Assembly: GCA_035649235.1 (NCBI GenBank)
Contig: DASRJX010000228.1
Coordinates: 1 to 8,667 of the forward strand
DNA from: DASRJX01 sp035649235
Lineage (GTDB): Bacteria; Acidobacteriota; Polarisedimenticolia; Gp22-AA2
DNA length: 8,667 nt
Reading direction: 5' to 3'
Part shown: one piece after another, positions 1 through 5,883 of the stretch
How the letters are laid out: every line of letters starts with the position of its first letter
How positions within the stretch are numbered: position 1 is the stretch's first letter
Notes under the pieces: model-generated
The model's database searches: none
What the model was told of the DNA's origin: nothing
What the model saw: only the letters and a program-made list of their open reading frames with translations
Program-made: the position numbers and the translations under genes

Positions 1-1
1 C

Positions 2-367
2 GACGACCCGAGCTTCGACGGCACGCTCGTGGACGTGGACAACGTCACCACAATCTACGCCCAGGACAGCATCCTGGCCTTCGTCAGCCCGTCCGGCGCC
101 AGCTTCGATGTCGTCGGCGCCGGGCCCGACCTGACGAACGAACTGATCGCCAGCGTCGAGGCGGACTCGTGCCTCGCGGTGGTGCAGAAGTGGGAGAACG
201 ACGACGGCGGCTGGATGCAGTGCTTCGGGACGCTCGACCTGAGCGCCCACGCCATCCCGACTCTGTGCGATTCGATGGACCTCGACACCACCGTCCCGCC
301 CGACGGGTTTCCCGACGTCGCCTGCGATCTCGATCACTCGATCACATTGCAGGTGCTGACGCCATGA
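2..367 (+). CDS. 3' end of an unrecognised protein, possibly exported (partial)
   Basis: The frame is open from the first bases of the window and ends at a TGA at 365-367, so this is most likely the last 121 codons of a gene starting upstream. A GTG at 29 could start a shorter protein, but nothing favours it over read-through from outside. The fragment is acidic, rich in Asp, Val and Thr, has no obvious membrane helix, and carries four Cys (in the contexts DSCLA, MQCFG, TLCDS and VACDL), which would fit a disulfide-bonded exported domain. I do not recognise the family. Its stop overlaps the ATG of the next gene (ATGA at 364-367), so it is probably co-transcribed and translationally coupled with the BolA-like gene. 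That coupling and the coding-like composition are the main reasons to believe it is real. Confidence 0.6.
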   Translation, partial: DDPSFDGTLVDVDNVTTIYAQDSILAFVSPSGASFDVVGAGPDLTNELIASVEADSCLAVVQKWENDDGGWMQCFGTLDLSAHAIPTLCDSMDLDTTVPPDGFPDVACDLDHSITLQVLTP

Positions 368-639
368 CGGCGCACGGCGGAGGGGAGATCACCCCGCAGG
401 AGATCGCCCGGCGCATCGAGCAGGCGCTGCCCGGCGCGCGCGCCGAGGTCAGCGGGGCGGACGCCCACTTCAGCGCCACGATCGTCTCGGAGGCGTTCGC
501 GGGGAAGTCGCGCATCGAGCAGCACCAGATGATCTATGCCCTGTTCAAAGAGGAGATGAGCGCCCAGTCGATTCACGCGCTGGCCCTCCGCACCCTGACC
601 CCCGAGCAATCGGGGAAGCGCGGCGGCCGGCCTTCCTGA
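364..639 (+). CDS. bolA: BolA-family protein (BolA/IbaG type)
   Basis: Product of 91 residues, within the usual size of small BolA proteins. Residues 34-60 carry the family core: AHFSATIVSEAF, then GKSRIEQHQMIY with the conserved helix-turn His at position 54, followed by IHALALRTLTPEQ at 70-82, a typical BolA C-terminal strand and end. BolA proteins bind CGFS glutaredoxins through a shared [2Fe-2S] cluster, and some members bind DNA and influence cell shape or stress responses. The next gene 16 bp downstream encodes exactly such a glutaredoxin, which strongly supports an iron-sulfur trafficking or iron-sensing role. The ATG at 364 overlaps the upstream stop as ATGA; only a weak AGG lies about 10 bases before it, so expression probably depends on translational coupling. 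The basic tail (GKRGGRPS) extends past the fold. Family assignment is firm; the choice between BolA and IbaG subtype is not. Confidence 0.9.
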   Translation: MTAHGGGEITPQEIARRIEQALPGARAEVSGADAHFSATIVSEAFAGKSRIEQHQMIYALFKEEMSAQSIHALALRTLTPEQSGKRGGRPS

Positions 640-644
640 AACCC

Positions 645-648
645 GGAG
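645..648 (+). promoter_or_regulatory. Ribosome binding site of the glutaredoxin gene
   Basis: GGAG lies 7 bases before the ATG at 656, inside the 16 bp gap after the BolA stop. It fixes the glutaredoxin start and shows that this gene has its own initiation site, unlike the BolA gene before it. Confidence 0.6.
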
Positions 649-655
649 ACAGACT

Positions 656-982
656 ATGGCAGACGATAAGATACTGGCCGACATCAAGAAGGCGATCGCC
701 GACAACGCGATCGTGCTGTTCGTCAAGGGGACCAAGGACGAGCCGCGTTGCGGCTTTTCCGCCCGGACGATCGGAGTCTTCAAGGAGATCGGAAAGCCGT
801 TCGAGGTGGTGGACGTCCTGCCCGACCCCCGGATCCGCGAGACGCTGTCCTCCTACTCCAACTGGCCGACGATCCCCCAGGTGTTCATCAAGGGGAAGTT
901 CGTCGGCGGCTGCGACATCGTGGCCGAGATGTTCCAGGATGGGGAGCTGAAGACGCTGGTGGAGGAGGCGTTCAAGCCGTAG
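656..982 (+). CDS. grxD: Monothiol glutaredoxin, CGFS type (Grx4/GrxD family)
   Basis: Product of 108 residues, the full length of a single-domain monothiol glutaredoxin. Visible motifs are KGTK at 24-27 (the lysine contacts glutathione), the active-site CGFS at 32-35, the cis-proline segment WPTIPQVFIKG at 70-80, and GGCDI at 84-88, which also binds glutathione. Proteins of this type hold a glutathione-ligated [2Fe-2S] cluster as homodimers or as heterodimers with BolA and pass it to target apoproteins; they have little disulfide reductase activity. The directly upstream BolA-like gene is the expected partner. The ATG at 656 follows a GGAG by 7 bases and matches the usual N-terminus of the family. 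The gene ends 27 bp short of the convergent M64 peptidase gene. No key residue is missing. Confidence 0.96.
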   Translation: MADDKILADIKKAIADNAIVLFVKGTKDEPRCGFSARTIGVFKEIGKPFEVVDVLPDPRIRETLSSYSNWPTIPQVFIKGKFVGGCDIVAEMFQDGELKTLVEEAFKP

Positions 983-1009
983 CTCCGCGCCGGACCGGGT
1001 GCTGGGGCG

Positions 1010-2497
1010 TCAGCGTCCCGTCTGCCAGTCGACGACCCGCTCGATGGCGCGGGAGCAGGCCGGGCAGAAACGCTCCAGGTTGCGGGTGAACATGATGCAG
1101 TCGGAGGAGGCGCGGTACAGCCCCTTCGGCCTGTAGCCCGCTCCCTCGAACAGACCGGTCCTCCCGCCGTGGGGCGGGCCGGCGAGGAAGGGCCGGCTCC
1201 ACTTCAGCTCCTCCGCGAACAGCGCGTCCATCTCCGACTCGGGCGCCTTCCTGGCGCGCAACGCCTTGCGCCGCTCCTGGACGGCCTTCGATCGCGCCTC
1301 GTACTCCTCCTTCCCCCACGGCGTCGGCAGGGGCGCCGCGGGGTCCAGGAGATCCTTCCATTTGAGGGCGGCGGGCTCGAGCCAGGCGGTGACGTTCGGC
1401 TCCCACGGCTCGACGATCGGCCCAGCGGTGTCGTAGGCGACCTCCGACGTGTAGTACTCGTCGGCCAGTCCCGCCATGTGGTGGCCGAACTCGTGCACGA
1501 AGATGTAGGGGCTCGATCCGCTGCGCGTCGCGCAGGTCGAGTACAGGTTGTAGATCCCGCCGCCGCCGTACTTCTCGCCGTTGAGCAGGACCTCGATCAG
1601 CTCGTAGGGGGCCTGGGAGGCGGCCTCGCGGAAGGCGCGGTTGTCGAGCGTCAGGGCGTAGCGCTCCGAGCCGAAGACGTCGTAGGTCGCTCCGAGCGCC
1701 GTGCGCCGCCAGACGCCGTCGCTCGGCCGGTCGACGCCGGAATCCTGGGACGGCAACTCGATCGCCCGGATGTTGAAGTCCTTCTTCCGGGTGCTGAAGG
1801 GGGGCGTCCCGAACAGGACCTCGGTCAGGCGCCGGGCCTCCTCGCGGAACTTCGGCATCTCGCTCTCGGTGTAGCCGTCCCCGAGGATTAAGAGGTCGAC
1901 CTTCTCCCGGGGCGGCCCGTTCTCGAGCAGCGTGACGACCCGGCCGCGCGCCGGCAGCGGATCGCGGCGGATGTCCTGCGACGCCGGATCGACGAGAAAC
2001 AGGCCGAGCGGCCGCCAGGAGTTGTCCTTGGCGCGCTTCAGGAGGTCCACCTGGACCGGGCGGCGCGGGAAGGGGAAGCGCAGCGACTCGCCGAAGGAGC
2101 GGCGGAGTGTCTTCGCCTCGTCGGTCGTCTCCCACTCGCCGTAGATGCCGGAGAAGCCGGAGGCGTAGAGCAGACCGTGCGTGGCCCGGTCGCGGACCTC
2201 GAAGCGGTAGGCGCCCAGGTTCAGCGGATCGACGAGGTGGGTGCGGCTGCCGGGCCAGGGCCCCTCGCGCACCAGATCGCCGAGTGCCACCGCCTCCTCC
2301 GTGGCCGTGCCGCTGTGCTCGTAGTCGAGGCGGAGGGTGGCGCCGTCGCTCCAGCCGTCGAAGCCGGATGAGGTGGCGTCCCGGGCGGCCGCCGTGCCCA
2401 GGAGGACCGCCGTGCCGGCGAGGGCTGCCGCCAGGACAAGGGCCGCAGCCCCGACGAGCCCGACTCGGATCCGCACGGCCTTCCGCCCCCCCGTCAC
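1010..2497 (-). CDS. Secreted or membrane-anchored M64-family (IgA peptidase-like) zinc metallopeptidase
   Basis: Product of 495 residues. A basic start is followed by a hydrophobic Ala/Leu/Val stretch at about 10-37 ending in AAARDA, so it is a Sec signal peptide or N-terminal anchor. The catalytic motif HEFGHHMAGLADEY begins at residue 335: His335 and His339 are the likely zinc ligands, Glu336 the catalytic base and Asp346 the likely third ligand, as in M64 peptidases. Two other stretches, VDLLILGDGYTESEM (200-214) and FCPACSRAIE (477-486), also look characteristic of the family as I recall it. M64 is named for a clostridial IgA proteinase, but most members have unknown substrates, and IgA cleavage should not be assumed. 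The GTG start overlaps the permease stop (GTGA, 2494-2497), so translation is coupled to the transporter. A GTG at 2476, behind a G-rich run, is an alternative start that still leaves a signal peptide. Confidence 0.9.
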   Translation of the reverse strand: MTGGRKAVRIRVGLVGAAALVLAAALAGTAVLLGTAAARDATSSGFDGWSDGATLRLDYEHSGTATEEAVALGDLVREGPWPGSRTHLVDPLNLGAYRFEVRDRATHGLLYASGFSGIYGEWETTDEAKTLRRSFGESLRFPFPRRPVQVDLLKRAKDNSWRPLGLFLVDPASQDIRRDPLPARGRVVTLLENGPPREKVDLLILGDGYTESEMPKFREEARRLTEVLFGTPPFSTRKKDFNIRAIELPSQDSGVDRPSDGVWRRTALGATYDVFGSERYALTLDNRAFREAASQAPYELIEVLLNGEKYGGGGIYNLYSTCATRSGSSPYIFVHEFGHHMAGLADEYYTSEVAYDTAGPIVEPWEPNVTAWLEPAALKWKDLLDPAAPLPTPWGKEEYEARSKAVQERRKALRARKAPESEMDALFAEELKWSRPFLAGPPHGGRTGLFEGAGYRPKGLYRASSDCIMFTRNLERFCPACSRAIERVVDWQTGR

Positions 2498-3723
2498 TCG
2501 TAGCGCAGCGCCTCGATCGGATCGAGGCGCGACGCCTTGAGCGCCGGATAGTACCCGAAGAAGACGCCGACCAGCGCGGCGAACCCGAAGGCCAGGGCCA
2601 CCGACCCGGTCCCCACCTGCACCGGCCAGCCGGCCGCCTTCGAGATCACGGTCGAGGCGGCGACCCCGAGCAGGACGCCGATCGCCCCCCCGACGATCGA
2701 CAGGACGACGGCCTCCAGGAGGAACTGCGCCAGGACGTGCCGTCCCTTGGCGCCTATAGCCATGCGCACGCCGATCTCGCGGGTCCTCTCGGTCACCGAC
2801 ACCAGCATGATGTTCATGATGCCGATGCCGCCGACGAGCAGCGAGATGGCGGCGACCGATCCGAGGAGCAGAGACAGGGTGCGGGTGTTCTCCGCCGCGG
2901 CCGCTGCGATCTCGTCCTGGGTGCGCATCATGAAGGTGCTCTCCTGGCCGGGGGAGAGGCGCTGGCGCTGGCGCAGGAGCGCCTCGATCTGGTCCCGGGC
3001 ATCCTTGACCCGATCGGGGCTCACGGCGGCGGCGTAGATGTTGCCGATTCGCGTCGAGCCCATGACGCGCTTCATCACCGTCGTGTACGGCGCGACCACC
3101 ATGTCGTCCTGGTCGGAGCCCATCATCGAGCCCCCCTTGGTGTCGAGGACGCCGACGACGCGGAACGGGACCTGCTTGATCCGCACCAGGGCCCCGACCG
3201 CCTCCCCGCCTGGGAAGAGGCTCTTCGCGACCGTGCTGCCGAGGACGCAGACCTTGGCGCTCCCCTTGACGTCCGTCTCGCTGAAGAACGCTCCTTGTGC
3301 CACGTTCCAGGCGCGGATGAACGGCCAGTCGACGTCGGCGCCGTAGATGGCGGTGCTCCAGTTCAATTCGCCGGCCACCACCTGGCCGGCGGTCCGCACC
3401 CCAGCCGACACGTAGGCGACGTCCGGGCAGTCGGTCTTGATGGCCGCCGCGTCCTCGGGGGTGAGGGTGGACTGCCCGGTGAAGATGCGCGCGCCCGACT
3501 GCGTCACCGCTCCCGGCAGGACCATGATGTAGTTGGTGCCGAGCGAGGTGATCGACGCCTGGATCGACCGCGACGCGCCGCCCGCCACCGCCACCATGGC
3601 GATGACGCAGGCGACGCCGATGATGATGCCGAGCATCGTCAGCGCGGATCGGAGCTTGTTGCGCAGGATCGCCTTGAGGCCGACCTTCAGGATGTTGCCG
3701 GTCCGGATGAGGCCGATCCTCAC
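2494..3723 (-). CDS. macB: ABC transporter permease, MacB/FtsX family
   Basis: Product of 409 residues with the four-helix MacB layout: membrane helices at about 28-50, 283-308, 332-362 and 372-395, and a large extracytoplasmic MacB_PCD domain (about 51-280) between the first two. The family signature GGIGIMNIMLVSVTERTREI runs from 298 to 317, and the C-terminus YYPALKASRLDPIEALRYE (391-409) is typical. These permeases do not move substrate through a channel; they transmit ATP-driven movement to a periplasmic adaptor and outer-membrane channel, exporting macrolides, lipopeptides, peptides or toxins. The ATPase is on a separate gene just upstream, unlike E. coli MacB, where the two are fused. 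The GTG start overlaps the ATPase stop (GTGA, 3720-3723), with GAGG 7 bases before it. The stop in turn overlaps the M64 start. Function as the pump permease is firm; the substrate is unknown. Confidence 0.95.
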   Translation of the reverse strand: MRIGLIRTGNILKVGLKAILRNKLRSALTMLGIIIGVACVIAMVAVAGGASRSIQASITSLGTNYIMVLPGAVTQSGARIFTGQSTLTPEDAAAIKTDCPDVAYVSAGVRTAGQVVAGELNWSTAIYGADVDWPFIRAWNVAQGAFFSETDVKGSAKVCVLGSTVAKSLFPGGEAVGALVRIKQVPFRVVGVLDTKGGSMMGSDQDDMVVAPYTTVMKRVMGSTRIGNIYAAAVSPDRVKDARDQIEALLRQRQRLSPGQESTFMMRTQDEIAAAAAENTRTLSLLLGSVAAISLLVGGIGIMNIMLVSVTERTREIGVRMAIGAKGRHVLAQFLLEAVVLSIVGGAIGVLLGVAASTVISKAAGWPVQVGTGSVALAFGFAALVGVFFGYYPALKASRLDPIEALRYE

Positions 3724-4481
3724 GGGCGCGCCTCGTGGGATGCAGCGCGCGCCGGGGCCCCGCTCGCGCCGGCCAGGACGCGGCGATCCCGGACCGGGTG
3801 GTCGGCGACGATCCGTCCGTCGCGCATCTGCACGACGCGCCGGGCGAACTGGGCGATGTCGGCCTCGTGGGTGATCAGGATGACCGTCTTCCCCTCGTCG
3901 TTCAGCGCCTGGAGGATGGCCATGATCTCCTCCGAGGTGCGCGTGTCGAGGTTACCCGTCGGCTCGTCGGCCAGCAGGATCGGGGGATCGGTGATCAGCG
4001 CCCGCGCGATCGCCACGCGCTGCTGCTGGCCGCCGGAGAGCTGCGACGGGTGATGGTCCTCGCGCCCCTCGAGCCCCACGCGCCGCAGCGCCGAGCGCGC
4101 GCGCTGCAGCCGATCGGAGGCGGCGAGGGCGCCGCCGATGTACAGGAGCGGCAGCTCCACGTTCTCCAGCGCCGAGGTGCGCGGCAGGAGGTTGAAGTTC
4201 TGGAACACGAAGCCGATCCGGGCGTTGCGGATCTCCGCGCGCTCGTCGGAGTCGAGTGTCGAGACGTCGACGCCGTCGAGGACGTAGCGCCCGGCGCTGG
4301 GGCGGTCGAGGCAGCCGAGGATGTTCATGAGCGTCGACTTCCCCGATCCCGACGGGCCCATGATCGCGACGAACTCCCCAGTGCCGATCGTGAGACGGAT
4401 GCCGTCGAGGGCCCTGACCTCCGTCTCTCCCATGCGGTAGACCTTGACGAGGTCGGTGAGGGAGACGAGGGGTTGGCTCAG
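3720..4481 (-). CDS. ABC transporter ATP-binding protein, MacB/LolD type (probable CTG start)
   Basis: Numbered from a CTG start at 4481, the product has 253 residues. Walker A GPSGSGKST is at 42-50, the Q-loop Gln at 94, the signature LSGGQQQ at 148-154, Walker B ILLADEP at 168-174 and the H-loop His at 205, so it should be an active ATPase that drives the adjacent permease. The first ATG is at 4433 and gives 237 residues, but it cuts off SQPLVSLTDLVKVYR, the first beta-strand of this family. That stretch is in frame back to a CTG that overlaps the adaptor stop (CTGA, 4478-4481) behind a strong GGAGGGAGG. No ATG, GTG or TTG occurs between the two. The Ala/Arg-rich tail after about residue 230 is loosely conserved. 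The ATPase identity is certain; the start is inferred from homology and the ribosome binding site. Confidence 0.93.
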   Translation of the reverse strand: MSQPLVSLTDLVKVYRMGETEVRALDGIRLTIGTGEFVAIMGPSGSGKSTLMNILGCLDRPSAGRYVLDGVDVSTLDSDERAEIRNARIGFVFQNFNLLPRTSALENVELPLLYIGGALAASDRLQRARSALRRVGLEGREDHHPSQLSGGQQQRVAIARALITDPPILLADEPTGNLDTRTSEEIMAILQALNDEGKTVILITHEADIAQFARRVVQMRDGRIVADHPVRDRRVLAGASGAPARAASHEARP

Positions 4482-5797
4482 AACATCCTCCCTCCGGGGG
4501 GCCGCGTGGTCATGTCCACCTTCGAGGTCGCCTGGCCGACCACGACCTCGTCGCCCGGCTTGAGATCCCCCTCCACGACCTGCGTGAAGCGGCCGTCGGT
4601 GATCCCGGTCCGGATGCCGATCGGCTTGAGGTCGCCGCCTCCCGTCTCGATGTAGACGGTCTGGCCGCCGCGCGCCGGCTTGCCACTCCCGGCCGCCGCG
4701 TCGAGCTGCGCCGCCGCTCCCGCGAAGCCGCCCCCCGGCTGAGCGCCCCGCGCCGCCCGCTCCTCGGGGCCGGGTGGCGTGGCGGCGGTCGCCGTTCCGG
4801 ATCCCCCGGGACCGGAGGAAGGTCGCCCGGCGCCCGCGACCCGCGGACCGCCTCCCTCGCGCTTCTCGCCGGTCGGCCGGAAGCGCAAGGCTGCGTTCGG
4901 CACGCGGAGCGCGTCTTTCACCTGCGCCACCTCGATCGAGACGTTCGCCGTCATCAGGGGCCGCAGACGCTCGCCGGGATTGGCCACCTCGAGGATCACG
5001 GGGTAGGTGATGACGTTCTGGTTGACCGTGGCGTTGAGCCGGATCTGGGAGATCCGGCCCTGGAACTCCTCCTCCGGGTAGGCGTCCACGGTGAAGCGCG
5101 CCGCCTGGTCCACTTTGACCCGGCCGATGTCCGACTGATCGACGTCGGCCTGGACCTGCATCTTGGTCAGGTCCTGGGCGATGGTGAAGAGGGTGGGCGC
5201 CTGGAACGACGCGGCGACCGTCTGGCCGATGTCGTACTTGCGGTCGACGACGACGCCGTCGATGGGGGATTCGATCCGGGTGTAGCGCAGGTTCGTCTCC
5301 GCCTGCCGGAGCGTGGCGCGCGCCTGATCGACCTGGGCCTGCGCCCCGTCGTCAGCCGCCCGGGCGGCGTCGTAGTCCGCCTGCGCCGCGAGCTTCTCGG
5401 CCAGCAGTTGCTTCTGCCGGTCGAAGGTGATCGCGGCATTGCGCTTCTGCACCTCCGCCTGCTGCAGGTCGGCTCGGCGCTGCTCGACCTGCGCCTGGAA
5501 GGGGGTCGGGTCGAGCGTGGCCAGGAGCTGGCCCTTGGTGACGGGGCTGTTGAAGTCGGCGTGCAGGCTGGCGATGATGCCCGAGACCTGGCTGCCGATC
5601 TGGACCGTGGTGACCGCGGAGATGGTTCCGGTTGCGGTCACCACCATGGCGATGTCGCCGCGGTCGACCGCCTGCAGCCGGTATTGCGGCTCGTCCTTGG
5701 CGCGCTCCCTCCTGAGCGCGAGCCAGGCCAGGCTGGCGACGGCGAGAGTCGCGGCCGCGACGAGAAGCCAGCGGCGGGTTTTCGAGGTGCCGGCCAT
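4478..5797 (-). CDS. macA: Periplasmic adaptor (membrane fusion) protein, MacA/HlyD family
   Basis: Product of 439 residues. An N-terminal anchor helix (about 9-28) is followed by a short beta-barrel entry and a lipoyl half-motif (VQIGSQVSGIIASLHADFNS, 65-84), an alpha-hairpin coiled coil rich in Gln/Ala (about 98-172), the second lipoyl half (RIESPIDGVVVDRKYDIGQT, 174-193), a beta-barrel (about 212-290) and a C-terminal membrane-proximal domain ending in KPGDEVVVGQAT. This is the MacA order. The protein links the inner-membrane permease to an outer-membrane TolC-type channel, which is not encoded here. Residues about 310-378 are an unusual Gly/Ala/Pro-rich, low-complexity insertion in the membrane-proximal region. 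The ATG at 5797 has GGGAG 7 bases upstream. It is first in a four-gene chain of overlapping genes, and its stop overlaps the probable CTG start of the ATPase. Confidence 0.95.
   Translation of the reverse strand: MAGTSKTRRWLLVAAATLAVASLAWLALRRERAKDEPQYRLQAVDRGDIAMVVTATGTISAVTTVQIGSQVSGIIASLHADFNSPVTKGQLLATLDPTPFQAQVEQRRADLQQAEVQKRNAAITFDRQKQLLAEKLAAQADYDAARAADDGAQAQVDQARATLRQAETNLRYTRIESPIDGVVVDRKYDIGQTVAASFQAPTLFTIAQDLTKMQVQADVDQSDIGRVKVDQAARFTVDAYPEEEFQGRISQIRLNATVNQNVITYPVILEVANPGERLRPLMTANVSIEVAQVKDALRVPNAALRFRPTGEKREGGGPRVAGAGRPSSGPGGSGTATAATPPGPEERAARGAQPGGGFAGAAAQLDAAAGSGKPARGGQTVYIETGGGDLKPIGIRTGITDGRFTQVVEGDLKPGDEVVVGQATSKVDMTTRPPGGRMF
4487..4495 (-). promoter_or_regulatory. Strong ribosome binding site deciding a CTG start for the ABC ATPase
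   Basis: On the minus strand this reads GGAGGGAGG, two overlapping GGAGG cores inside the last codons of the adaptor gene. Its 3' edge is 5 bases before the CTG at 4481-4479, ideal for initiation there, but about 53 bases before the ATG at 4433, too far to serve it. An ATG lies directly behind the site at 4486-4484, but it is the adaptor's own penultimate-region codon and, read as a start, gives only Met-Phe-stop. This is the main sequence argument for a CTG start. Confidence 0.55.
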
Positions 5798-5883
5798 CGA
5801 CGGACTCCCGACCCGTTACGGTCTCTTGCAGGATCCCAGCCCCCAGCAGTCTATCAGGCAGCCGGGAATCGAACCAGGAGACG

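Noticed and set aside
972..2135. 387-codon alternative frame on the minus strand inside the M64 gene
   Set aside because: It is Arg/Pro/Gly-rich and featureless, whereas the overlapping frame contains the HEFGHH zinc site and a signal segment.
2474..2497. Downstream GTG at 2476 as the M64 start
   Set aside because: It leaves a good signal peptide and has a G-rich run before it, but the GTG at 2497 matches the overlap pattern of the other two junctions, so it was kept as an alternative only.
2107..4053. Long 648-codon open frame on the plus strand, opposite the peptidase, permease and ATPase genes
   Set aside because: It is antisense to three well-supported genes, its product is an Arg/Asp/His/Gly-rich composition with no recognisable domain, and such shadows arise from strong G/C preference at third codon positions.
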